20,399 bases of DNA from a virus. Below are positions 4,790-11,494 of the stretch, one piece after another. The stretch covers positions 1 to 20,399 of the IMG/VR virus record IMGVR_UViG_3300032325_000051. The stretch is one strand, 5' to 3'. The number at the start of each line of letters is the position of its first letter. Within the stretch, counting starts at the first letter, position 1. Under the pieces are notes generated by a model that was not told the origin of the DNA, did not search any database, and saw only the letters and a list, made by a program, of their open reading frames with translations. Made by a program: the position numbers and the translations under genes.

Positions 4790-6530
4790 TAATCTTTCTC
4801 CTTACTGTTTGTGCAATCCAACTATGTCGGCAATATGGTACGTGTAACGCTGGGGATGAATTTTTAACAGTCATCCAACCGCCACGCCTTCTCCATACGT
4901 CATACCCTAAAATATTCGTCATTTGGTCTATTTCCTCACGGGTGTACAATTTATTAAACCCAATAATACGTTTACAGAAATCCCGTGAAGTTGGTATAAT
5001 ATCTCCACCGCTTATTCCTGCACTTTTGCCGTATTTGTAACGTACTACAATTTCAGTTCCTAAATTAGAGTTGCTCAATTCTCTTAATCCATCGGGTGTA
5101 TTTTGAATTTGTCCGTTTACGCTTTCAACTAACCCACGTGCTATAAGGTCATCTACTGCCGTTTGAATTACTTCCGCATCTTGTTTGATGAAGTTAACAA
5201 CATCTGCAACGCTAATAAGTCCGTTTTGACCTAAATACTGCAAAATCATTAAATCTAATGCAGTACCAAATTTAAAAGGTACTTCCTCAAAGTTATTTGC
5301 GTCCTCGCCAAATTGATTAAAAACTGCTATATCTTTGTCATCGTTCCAATTAAACGGATTTTGTTGCGACATCTGTACGGGCAAAGTTGCCATCCCTAAC
5401 TCTTTTCTCGCCTCGTCTTGGGTAATCAATCCCTTTTCAAAAAGAACAACGTAATCCAAGCCAATAACGGGTTTATTTTTGGTTACCAACTTAACAGGTG
5501 CAATGTACTTAAATACGCTCGTTAACGCTCTATCAATTTGCGTTTGTCTTGGTTCAACATAACTCGTTTGGAACGCTTCGTAACTTTCAATTAATTCACT
5601 TCTACCTCCTAATTGTCCTTCTGTTTTGATTCCAAACAACATTGGCGAAGTAACACGATGTCCGCTAAATATCTCTTGTTGTACGCTTTGATTTAACTGC
5701 AAAAACATTTTATCAAAGTCGGTTGGCGTTAAATTGTTAACCACCGTTTCACGCTCATTTGGATCATTAAACTGAATAATTATTGACCCTGCATTATCCG
5801 TACCTGTGAAATTATCTTTGAAACGTTTAATCGTTTTTCGTGCCTCATCCGCTGGGGGCATACCTTTAAACATTTGGACTAATGTCTGTGCAGAAAAACC
5901 ACTCTTAATGCTATTCAAATGGAAATTAGCAATCTCGGTGTCAATCTCAATGTACTTTAACGCTGACACGTATTCAGGTAGCGGATATTCCTCTTGTCCT
6001 GCACGATAAAACTTAAAGTAATACACTTGTTTGTTTTCCCTTGTCGTTGGGTTAAAACTTGGGTATTCTTTAATCTCGCAACGTCTGTCGTTCCAATCCT
6101 CGCTATACATATAACCACCATCAATAGCACAGCGTACATTTTGAAAGGGTAAGTGATACAACTCGGCAATTGCAGTTTTCGCTTTATTCCAAATAACCTC
6201 TAATGCAAACCCGTTAAATAATTCAGCATCTTGACAAATTTTCGCTTTTAAGTCATCAAAACTTTCATAAGCGTTGATGCTGTTCATATTATTTTCTGCT
6301 TTGGCTTTGTCTTCGGTATTAATTGCAATAACCTCCGTTTTATCCCCTGCCAAATACGATGCTTTTTGAGTTACAATTGCTCCGTGTTTAGGACTTTTGT
6401 TATATAAGTCTATTAATTTATTTGGGTAATCGTTTTTCTCGCCAAAAGTAATGTAACCTTTTGCCTTGTTCTCTTTGAAAACTGGCAATGAAGATTCAGC
6501 GAAATTTACCCTGTATATACTATTTTCCAT
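4782..6530 (-). CDS. Portal protein with C-terminal winged-helix-like and MuF-like regions
   Basis: 582 aa. Residues 1-380 look like a phage portal: EKNDYPNKLIDLYNKSPKHG near the start, an acidic/aromatic clip region, and a helical stem/crown segment with LNQSVQQEIFSGHRVTSP and GIKTEGQLGGRSELIESYE. The ring-shaped portal is the DNA channel of the procapsid. Residues about 423-487 (LMILQYLGQNGLISVADV, then AVDDLIARGLVES) resemble a winged-helix. Residues 514-578 (SRDFCKRIIGFNKLYTREEI, GYDVWRRRGGW, PYCRHSW) resemble the C-terminus of MuF/minor head proteins. It is longer than a minimal portal of about 450 aa. The portal call rests on these patterns and on flanking adaptor genes. Confidence 0.82.
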   Translation of the reverse strand: MENSIYRVNFAESSLPVFKENKAKGYITFGEKNDYPNKLIDLYNKSPKHGAIVTQKASYLAGDKTEVIAINTEDKAKAENNMNSINAYESFDDLKAKICQDAELFNGFALEVIWNKAKTAIAELYHLPFQNVRCAIDGGYMYSEDWNDRRCEIKEYPSFNPTTRENKQVYYFKFYRAGQEEYPLPEYVSALKYIEIDTEIANFHLNSIKSGFSAQTLVQMFKGMPPADEARKTIKRFKDNFTGTDNAGSIIIQFNDPNERETVVNNLTPTDFDKMFLQLNQSVQQEIFSGHRVTSPMLFGIKTEGQLGGRSELIESYEAFQTSYVEPRQTQIDRALTSVFKYIAPVKLVTKNKPVIGLDYVVLFEKGLITQDEARKELGMATLPVQMSQQNPFNWNDDKDIAVFNQFGEDANNFEEVPFKFGTALDLMILQYLGQNGLISVADVVNFIKQDAEVIQTAVDDLIARGLVESVNGQIQNTPDGLRELSNSNLGTEIVVRYKYGKSAGISGGDIIPTSRDFCKRIIGFNKLYTREEIDQMTNILGYDVWRRRGGWMTVKNSSPALHVPYCRHSWIAQTVRRKING

Positions 6531-6681
6531 CTTTACTAAATATTAGGACTAAACCACCTGCAATAAATGCGGTTAGTTCGGTCATTGATGCTTTACCATA
6601 CCAAACAAATACAAAACCAACGGCAATTATTGCTAAGCCAAAAGTTGTTGACTTCCAATTTTTAAAAATTCTGTTAATCAT
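6520..6681 (-). CDS. Small two-segment membrane protein (holin candidate)
   Basis: 53 aa: basic start MINRIFKNWKST, hydrophobic segment FGLAIIAVGFVFVWYG (14-29), short linker KASMTE, second hydrophobic segment LTAFIAGGLVLIF (36-48) and charged end SKDGK. This is a compact two-segment, class II-like holin layout. A Shine-Dalgarno (AGGAG, six-base spacer) precedes the ATG, which overlaps the stop of the preceding small membrane gene (ATGA). It overlaps the portal start by 11 bases. Holin function is inferred from topology only. Confidence 0.65.
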   Translation of the reverse strand: MINRIFKNWKSTTFGLAIIAVGFVFVWYGKASMTELTAFIAGGLVLIFSKDGK

Positions 6682-6827
6682 TTTTTTCTCCTTAACGCTT
6701 TAATTGATACGGCAATAGCTAACACAACTGCTATAAATTGTAGCAATGGTAAAAAAGGGGTTAAAATAGACGTGGCAACTCCTACCCACGCTAATATAGC
6801 TTCAATAATATCTTTCTTATGGTTCAT
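6678..6827 (-). CDS. Small hydrophobic membrane protein
   Basis: 49 aa: MNHKKDIIEAILAWVGV, then TSILTPFLPLLQFIAVVLAIAV and a basic end KALRRKK. One long or two short membrane segments span about residues 8-42. It overlaps the 70-aa gene by 11 bases upstream and the next membrane protein gene by four bases (ATGA), so the two membrane proteins would be made in coupled fashion. It may be a holin/antiholin partner or a virion membrane protein. Confidence 0.6.
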   Translation of the reverse strand: MNHKKDIIEAILAWVGVATSILTPFLPLLQFIAVVLAIAVSIKALRRKK

Positions 6828-7029
6828 CAATTTCAATTGTTGTAAATTCAATTATTTCTAATTCGTTTAATTCATCGTGAATTTCGGAAAAGTTGGGATC
6901 TGATAAAACCTCTAAACCAACAATATAACGTCCGCTACCGTCCAAAACAAATACCAATTTACTTGAATTGTTTTGATAGCCATTCAATGCGTTGTATTGC
7001 TCTGTATTTGGATGTAGTACTTGTATCAT
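6817..7029 (-). CDS. Small acidic hypothetical protein in virion cluster
   Basis: 70 aa, beginning MIQVLHPNTEQYNALNGYQN and ending with an acidic stretch (NELEIIEFTTIEIDEP). No family recognised. It starts with an ATGA overlap at the end of the 264-aa adhesin-like gene, so it probably works with that protein, for example as a small assembly helper or tail component. This is inference from linkage. Confidence 0.65.
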   Translation of the reverse strand: MIQVLHPNTEQYNALNGYQNNSSKLVFVLDGSGRYIVGLEVLSDPNFSEIHDELNELEIIEFTTIEIDEP

Positions 7030-7820
7030 AATAATGCAACTGCTGTCATGTATTTATTAACGGCATTATAGAAAGCGGTTGCCTTATTAGACAAATCGCC
7101 ACCGCTAAATATAATCGAGATAGTATTTGTGGAAAATGCCATTACCCCACCCTCTGCAAGTGCCGTAAAATTAGTGGTTGATGCTAATTTTGTAACTCCC
7201 GTATTACTTGTAGCTAATGCACCATTTATATACTGCTGTGAGGAGTTTAATGCGCTTCTATTCATGTGGTATAACCCAGTTGTTAGCGTACCAATACCAC
7301 ACGTATTCCCCATGATATTATCAGTAACGCCACCTCTAACGGTATTAGTTAATTGCAAAGTTGCAGTCGTTGCCCCACACAATGAAGTCGCACCCGATTG
7401 CAAAGTTGTAAAACTCCAACCGCCAAAACTACCCGTTGAATTTAGAAAATCAAAATTTACACCTGCGTCCATAGTAACGCCCAAGTCCAAATAACTTGAA
7501 GTACCATTACCCGTCCACCCTTGTTTTGCAGTGAATGTAGGTGTATTTGCTAATGTATATTCGGCTTTTCTAATCCAATCTATACGGCTAAAATCGCTTT
7601 TCCCGTCGTTGGCAAATACTCCAAAGTTATCCAATAATGCAAATACGCCATCTGCTTTTAAATCTAATACTAATTGATTTTGGATAACTTGACACGCGGA
7701 TGATGGTAATGTTCTACCCAACGAAGTAGCATAATTTAAAACGGCTTGATAGTCCGCATCAAAGCTAACACCACTGCCAAAGCGTTGCCTTCCAACTCCA
7801 ACTCCTATGCCTACAAACAT
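7026..7820 (-). CDS. LamG/concanavalin-like virion protein (putative adhesin)
   Basis: 264 aa. A Gly-rich start (MFVGIGVGVGRQRFGSG) leads into a conserved helical stretch (YQAVLNYATSLGRTLPSS) and then a beta-rich domain: GWTGNGTSSYLDLGVTMD, STGSFGGWSFTTLQSG, YHMNRSALNSSQQYINGAL, ending SNKATAFYNAVNKYMTAV. The order of strands, the SxYLDLG motif and the QQYINGxL motif fit laminin-G/concanavalin-like sandwich proteins common in Bacteroidota phages. A host-surface or glycan-binding role on the virion is inferred. The start overlaps the previous stop by one base (TAATG). Confidence 0.65.
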   Translation of the reverse strand: MFVGIGVGVGRQRFGSGVSFDADYQAVLNYATSLGRTLPSSACQVIQNQLVLDLKADGVFALLDNFGVFANDGKSDFSRIDWIRKAEYTLANTPTFTAKQGWTGNGTSSYLDLGVTMDAGVNFDFLNSTGSFGGWSFTTLQSGATSLCGATTATLQLTNTVRGGVTDNIMGNTCGIGTLTTGLYHMNRSALNSSQQYINGALATSNTGVTKLASTTNFTALAEGGVMAFSTNTISIIFSGGDLSNKATAFYNAVNKYMTAVALL

Positions 7821-8086
7821 TATTCGTTATATAAAACGATTGAACCCGATGCTAAAGTGATTGAAGTTATCACTAAATCTTCGCTCACGGGAATGTAAAT
7901 ACCTTGTTTCAATGTTACGCCCGTTAGTCCTAATGGTGTCATCAAATTTGTTGCACCACTCAAACAAGCGGAAACAATCGCATCGCTATTAACAACAAAA
8001 CCTCTATAACGCCCTGTTTTTGCGGATGTATTACTCAAAACGGTGCAACCCGTGAAACCTGCTGAAAATGCTGTACTTGAACTCAT
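7820..8086 (-). CDS. Small beta-rich virion-associated protein
   Basis: 88 aa, Ser/Thr/Gly-rich and free of charged clusters: MSSSTAFSAGFTGCTVLSNT, GRYRGFVVNSDAIVSAC, LKQGIYIPVSEDLVIT, ending TLASGSIVLYNE. It looks like a compact all-beta structural protein, as in small decoration or fibre-associated proteins. It is coupled to the 119-aa gene by an ATGA overlap and to the adhesin-like gene by one base. The function is not recognised. Confidence 0.65.
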   Translation of the reverse strand: MSSSTAFSAGFTGCTVLSNTSAKTGRYRGFVVNSDAIVSACLSGATNLMTPLGLTGVTLKQGIYIPVSEDLVITSITLASGSIVLYNE

Positions 8087-8442
8087 AATGTTTTTTCTAT
8101 TAGTGTTGGATTATATTCTGTTTGACCTTGAAATATTTCTGTTACCTTTAAAATACCTACTTCAATTAATGTAGCGTTTAAAGGGTTTAAATTACTGTTA
8201 CTGCTTTGCTCGTAAACTTGGTATAAATGTTCGCACGGATCAAGTGTGAAGATAGTTCCCTCTATTACGTTAAATTTATTATAACGCTCTTTGTAGTTTG
8301 ATACGTCTGTAAGTATTACGGCTGTTTTAGAATTGGTTAAACGATTGATGAAAACAAATAAAAACTTCGGGTTAGCGATACTAACCTTTTCAGTAAGTGT
8401 CAAGTACCACGACTTCGTTTCTCCCTTGTTTATTTGTAGCAT
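8083..8442 (-). CDS. Virion-associated protein of the adhesin cluster
   Basis: 119 aa, beginning MLQINKGETKSWYLTLTEKV, with a strand-rich middle (PKFLFVFINRLT, FNVIEGTIFTLDPCEHLYQV) and ending YNPTLIEKTL. It resembles a small protein I associate with Bacteroidota phage structural clusters, of unestablished role. It is the first gene after the strong terminator at 8476-8506, and its ATG directly abuts the 30-bp element at 8443-8472. This suggests it begins a separately controlled segment. Confidence 0.6.
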   Translation of the reverse strand: MLQINKGETKSWYLTLTEKVSIANPKFLFVFINRLTNSKTAVILTDVSNYKERYNKFNVIEGTIFTLDPCEHLYQVYEQSSNSNLNPLNATLIEVGILKVTEIFQGQTEYNPTLIEKTL

Positions 8443-8472
8443 TATATATAATTAGCGTTTTTAACTTTTTGG
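8443..8472 (-). promoter_or_regulatory. 30-bp start-proximal element, copy A
   Basis: Read on the minus strand: CCAAAA at element positions 1-6, an A-rich stretch, then CGCTA at 16-20 and TTATATATA at 22-30, followed at once by the ATG of the 119-aa gene. It matches copies B and C without gaps; 22 of 30 positions are identical in all three. The terminator T-tract ends three bases upstream. Confidence 0.7.
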
Positions 8473-8475
8473 AAT

Positions 8476-8506
8476 AAAAAAAGGGGATAGAAGTTAATCT
8501 ATCCCC
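8476..8506 (-). terminator. Strong intrinsic terminator after the capsid/tail tube genes
   Basis: On the minus strand a perfect 9-bp stem, GGGGATAGA (8506-8498) with TCTATCCCC (8491-8483), closes a six-base loop and is followed by seven T (8482-8476). It lies 24 bases after the 168-aa gene. It would end or attenuate transcription of the highly expressed head genes. Confidence 0.88.
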
Positions 8507-8530
8507 CTCAATCATGAAAAACAAATGAAA

Positions 8531-9037
8531 CTATATACCAAGTGCAGTAACTACGTTGGCTTGTAATTTGTAAGGCGCTTCGGCTTCAATAGCAGACAAT
8601 GTAAAATCATATCCTACACTATCCCCCATTGCAGTACCTGTGCCACCCGTCATTGCAGTAATATCGCAACCGTACTCACGTCCACACAACCAATAGTTGT
8701 CGTTATTGTCTCGAACAATACAGAAAACTCTGTTTTGAGCTAACAACTTTAACTCGTTGCGTTTAGTAGTTGACAATTTTCGTAAACGTGCTACAATGTC
8801 AGTTTGATTAAATACCGTTCCGTTTTCTTGAGAAACGTTAGTAGTGATGGTCATGCTACCCGTTGCCTTTGGTAATTCGTATGTGAATACAGTACCACTC
8901 GCAACAGTTGTTGCAGTCACTTCGCCACCGCTTACTGTAAATCCTGTTTTTGCCCAATCCACCAAGTGAATGGACTTTACACCCCCGACTGAATCTTTAC
9001 AGTCAAGGGTGAATCCTGCGGTTAACGAACAAGCCAT
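8531..9037 (-). CDS. Virion structural protein, probable major tail tube protein
   Basis: 168 aa, beginning MACSLTAGFTLDCKDSVGG, a signature I associate with a protein encoded directly after the capsid gene in Bacteroidota phages. The rest is beta-rich with one helix (RLRKLSTTKRNELKLLA) and a C-terminal GTAMGDSVGYDFTLSAIEAE segment. The G(Y)xxTLxAxE end resembles major tail proteins, in which the last strands form the tube. It lies three bases after the capsid gene and ahead of a strong terminator, as expected for an abundant virion protein. A head structural protein is the alternative. Confidence 0.6.
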   Translation of the reverse strand: MACSLTAGFTLDCKDSVGGVKSIHLVDWAKTGFTVSGGEVTATTVASGTVFTYELPKATGSMTITTNVSQENGTVFNQTDIVARLRKLSTTKRNELKLLAQNRVFCIVRDNNDNYWLCGREYGCDITAMTGGTGTAMGDSVGYDFTLSAIEAEAPYKLQANVVTALGI

Positions 9038-9040
9038 CTA

Positions 9041-9979
9041 TTACGCTAATTTAAATTGAACTAATTGATCAGGGAATGCGATTTGAACACCGTATTTCAT
9101 TGATGCTCTATAACGTACTTCGTCGTTATCTTGGCTATACCAGAATTTGAACTCTTCTTCTTCATTTGCAAGGTCAGTACCTGCAAAGAAGTTGTTCAAA
9201 CGACCTAAGAACAAACGGTTAGTACCATCTAATCCACCTACTGCAACTAATTTAACATTTGTACCTGGAATGATTGTTTCCATTTCAGCAGTTGCGTCAG
9301 CCATATAATGGAACAAATTAGCATTCTTCAAGTTAACCAAATACTTCTTGTAAGTGTCGATACCACAGAAACAAACCAAATCAGATTCAGTTGCGATGTC
9401 AGATGGAATAACGGCATACATTGCGTCTAAAATATCGTCAATGTTTGAAGTAGTGATTGCAGTTGCGCTAATGGTGTTACCTGCGATTGTAGATGCAGAA
9501 GCAGCGTCAATGATTTTATTAAAACCATCGAAACGGTTAGTGTTAGGGTTAGTGTTAGTTGAAGCGGTGTCACCTTGCCACATTGCTACTTCTAACAATT
9601 TAGCAATACGTGATGCTTTCTCACGACCAATTTGCTCTTCAAATGGAACTTCTACTGCTGAACCTGGTGCGATTTGAGTTTGCATCCATTTTGCCTCCAA
9701 AGTTTTAGGACACAAAGTCTCTTCTACTTTGATTGCTCCTACTGTGATATTACGTTGAGTGTAGGTTGTTAATCCACTCGGACTATAACCACATCCGTCG
9801 CTTTGAAAAAATACAGTTGAAGTCAAGATGTTAAGTGCAGATGCACTCTTAACTCCTACTTGTACTTGACCTGCGTTAAACAACATCTCTGCTGTTTTGC
9901 TTCCGAATAATGAACGAGTCAAAAGATCGGTTCTTTGCTCGTCGGTGTAATTTGCTAATGATGATACTACGAATGACAT
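9041..9979 (-). CDS. Major capsid protein
   Basis: 312 aa, in the usual size range for an HK97-fold capsid protein. Visible pieces: LANYTDEQRTDLLTRSLF at the start, PFEEQIGREKASRIAKLLEV (a long spine-helix-like segment near 120-140), DDILDAMYAVIPSDIA, the strand LVCFCGIDTYKKYLV, and a C-terminal YSQDNDEVRYRASMKYGVQI ending near LVQFKLA. This matches the capsid protein I know from related Bacteroidota phages. Position after protease and scaffold-like genes and before the tail tube candidate supports it. The first residues show no long delta domain, consistent with a separate scaffold gene. Confidence 0.85.
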   Translation of the reverse strand: MSFVVSSLANYTDEQRTDLLTRSLFGSKTAEMLFNAGQVQVGVKSASALNILTSTVFFQSDGCGYSPSGLTTYTQRNITVGAIKVEETLCPKTLEAKWMQTQIAPGSAVEVPFEEQIGREKASRIAKLLEVAMWQGDTASTNTNPNTNRFDGFNKIIDAASASTIAGNTISATAITTSNIDDILDAMYAVIPSDIATESDLVCFCGIDTYKKYLVNLKNANLFHYMADATAEMETIIPGTNVKLVAVGGLDGTNRLFLGRLNNFFAGTDLANEEEEFKFWYSQDNDEVRYRASMKYGVQIAFPDQLVQFKLA

Positions 9980-9983
9980 TTTT

Positions 9984-10535
9984 TTATTTTTTAAGTTGTT
10001 GTGCTAATTTGATAATGTTTGCGAATTGTTGCTCTTTTTTAGATAATTGTTTTGATGGTGCTTTTGTTGGCTCTTCACTTGGTAGATTTGCAACCGCTTC
10101 TACTAAATCAACTGTTTTAGAAAATACTGATTTCATTGAATTAAATTTATATTCTGTTTCAACTAACTTCTTCTCAAGTGCTTCTAAACGGCTAACTGCG
10201 TCATTGAATGCTGACATTAACGAGTTGAAAGATTCAAGCGATGCAAATTCAGATGCTTCAACTTCAACCTCTACTTCGGTTTCTGTTTCAACGATTTCGG
10301 TAACGATCCCGTCAACGGTTGTAACTAACATCCCCCCCTCAACTTCGTGAGTTGCGTCAGGTGCTTTGATTAACCCCTCGCCAGTTTGTACGAAGATTGC
10401 AGTACCAACGCCAAGTTCGCCTTCCCATTCAACAATAGTTCCGTCAATCAATGTGGCTGTTGCCATTTCTGTTTTAGTTTCTTCGGAAAACCCCAACAAT
10501 GAGCGTATTTCCTGAATTACTTCTTTACTGTTCAT
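9984..10535 (-). CDS. Capsid scaffolding-like protein
   Basis: 183 aa. After a short helix (SKEVIQEIRSLLGFSEE), residues 25-82 form a beta-rich module with TATLIDGTIVEWEGELGVG and HEVEGGMLVTTVDGIVTEIV. A Glu/Val alternation (TEVEVEVE, 86-93) leads into a coiled coil (FNSLMSAFNDAVSRLEALEK) and a basic Lys/Gln C-terminal helix (KKEQQFANIIKLAQQLKK). The acidic/coiled-coil body plus basic C-terminus is the usual scaffold plan, the tail contacting the capsid protein. It sits between protease and capsid genes. Copy B of the 30-bp element precedes the ATG by three bases. Confidence 0.7.
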   Translation of the reverse strand: MNSKEVIQEIRSLLGFSEETKTEMATATLIDGTIVEWEGELGVGTAIFVQTGEGLIKAPDATHEVEGGMLVTTVDGIVTEIVETETEVEVEVEASEFASLESFNSLMSAFNDAVSRLEALEKKLVETEYKFNSMKSVFSKTVDLVEAVANLPSEEPTKAPSKQLSKKEQQFANIIKLAQQLKK

Positions 10536-10538
10536 TTT

Positions 10539-10568
10539 TATATATAATTAGTGATTTGGTTTTTTTGG
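10539..10568 (-). promoter_or_regulatory. 30-bp start-proximal element, copy B
   Basis: Read on the minus strand: CCAAAA at 1-6, three more A, CCAAAT, then CACTA at 16-20 and TTATATATA at 22-30. It ends three bases before the ATG of the scaffold-like gene. It occupies almost the whole gap between the protease stop (10570) and that start. Confidence 0.7.
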
Positions 10569-10569
10569 C

Positions 10570-11463
10570 TCAATTTTTTCCATTCCATTTCCCTGCAATG
10601 GTTTTTAACTTGCTCATCAAAGCGTTTACTATTTTATCTTCTTTCGATTCGTCAAAGTCAAAATATCCCTCAACTGAAAACCCTTTAAACTCCCCGTCTT
10701 TTACCTTTTGCCATATTGTTTCGTCGTTCACGATATACGACAAAAACCAACTGCCGTCCGCTACTTCTTCATATCCTTTTGGTGGCATTATTCCACGCTC
10801 ACGATCAATAATAAACGATTCAAATAGCGAAAGTCCGTTTGTTGCTTTGTCGTGGTGTATGTTAACGCTATCGTATTTGTCCCCCATTGCCCACTTCTTG
10901 GCAATTTGGAAAATCGTGTCTTTGTCAAATACAACATAGTATTCCCCACGTGCTTCGTCATAGCGATAAATTGGTAAATCCGCAATCATTGCAGGTCCAC
11001 TAATAATCCGCTTCTCTTCATCTTGAATGCTAAACTTTTTACGGGCTTTGCTTAATTCCAACTCTTCTAACTTTCTTTCAGTCCATCTTAACATCTCATC
11101 TCCACCCCATAACAGATAGGAAATAGTTCCACACGCTTTTGTGTCGTTGGGATTGTAATATTCTTTCGCTCTACTCAAATAGGAATAAGTGCGTTTAATC
11201 GTTTCAATGGATAGATTTTCACGTGCTACTAACTGCCTTGCACGATTTTTCCCTACAAGCGTTGCGCAATCGTTGTTCACTTTTGCATTTAGATTAATTC
11301 CACGTTGTGCGTTTTGACTTGCACCTTGTGGATAGTCGTTAAAAAACTCGTGTCTGTTAAAATATAAAAAGTCCTTTTCGATTGCAGGATTTGTAACAAG
11401 TGAAACAAACTCCACCCCCGTTTCGTCTTCTTCGTTAATTACTAACTTGTAAATAGGTAGCAT
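10570..11463 (-). CDS. Prohead protease, XkdF-like, with extra N-terminal domain
   Basis: 297 aa. Residues 150-270 match the XkdF-like phage protease pattern: RIISGPAMIADLPIYRYDE, GEYYVVFDKDTIFQIAKKW, NIHHDKA (H203/H204), LFESFIID (S216), DGSWFLSYIVND and VKDGEFKGFSVEGYF. Such proteases mature the procapsid. The start, YKLVINEEDETGVEFVSLVT, is usual for this family. Residues about 48-135 are an inserted module: AQRGINLNAKVNNDC, VGKNRARQLVARENLS, TIKRTYSYLSRAKEYY and ACGTISYLLWGGDEMLRW. This module also occurs in other phage proteases as I recall. Copy C of the 30-bp element abuts the start codon. Confidence 0.82.
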   Translation of the reverse strand: MLPIYKLVINEEDETGVEFVSLVTNPAIEKDFLYFNRHEFFNDYPQGASQNAQRGINLNAKVNNDCATLVGKNRARQLVARENLSIETIKRTYSYLSRAKEYYNPNDTKACGTISYLLWGGDEMLRWTERKLEELELSKARKKFSIQDEEKRIISGPAMIADLPIYRYDEARGEYYVVFDKDTIFQIAKKWAMGDKYDSVNIHHDKATNGLSLFESFIIDRERGIMPPKGYEEVADGSWFLSYIVNDETIWQKVKDGEFKGFSVEGYFDFDESKEDKIVNALMSKLKTIAGKWNGKN

Positions 11464-11492
11464 ATATATAAATAGTGTTTTTAGTATTTTGG
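11463..11492 (-). promoter_or_regulatory. 30-bp start-proximal element, copy C
   Basis: Read on the minus strand: CCAAAA at 1-6, TACTAAAAA, then CACTA at 16-20 and TTATATATA at 22-30. Its last A is the first base of the protease ATG. It fills the entire gap between the tape measure stop (11495) and the protease start. Confidence 0.7.
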
Positions 11493-11494
11493 CT

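Noticed and set aside
7129-7494. Plus-strand 121-codon open frame
   Set aside because: Antisense to the well-packed 264-aa gene; low-complexity Val/Pro composition typical of a shadow frame.
9910-10350. Plus-strand 146-codon open frame rich in Ser/Thr
   Set aside because: It is the antisense shadow of the scaffold-like Glu/Val stretch and coil; no start signal or family resemblance.
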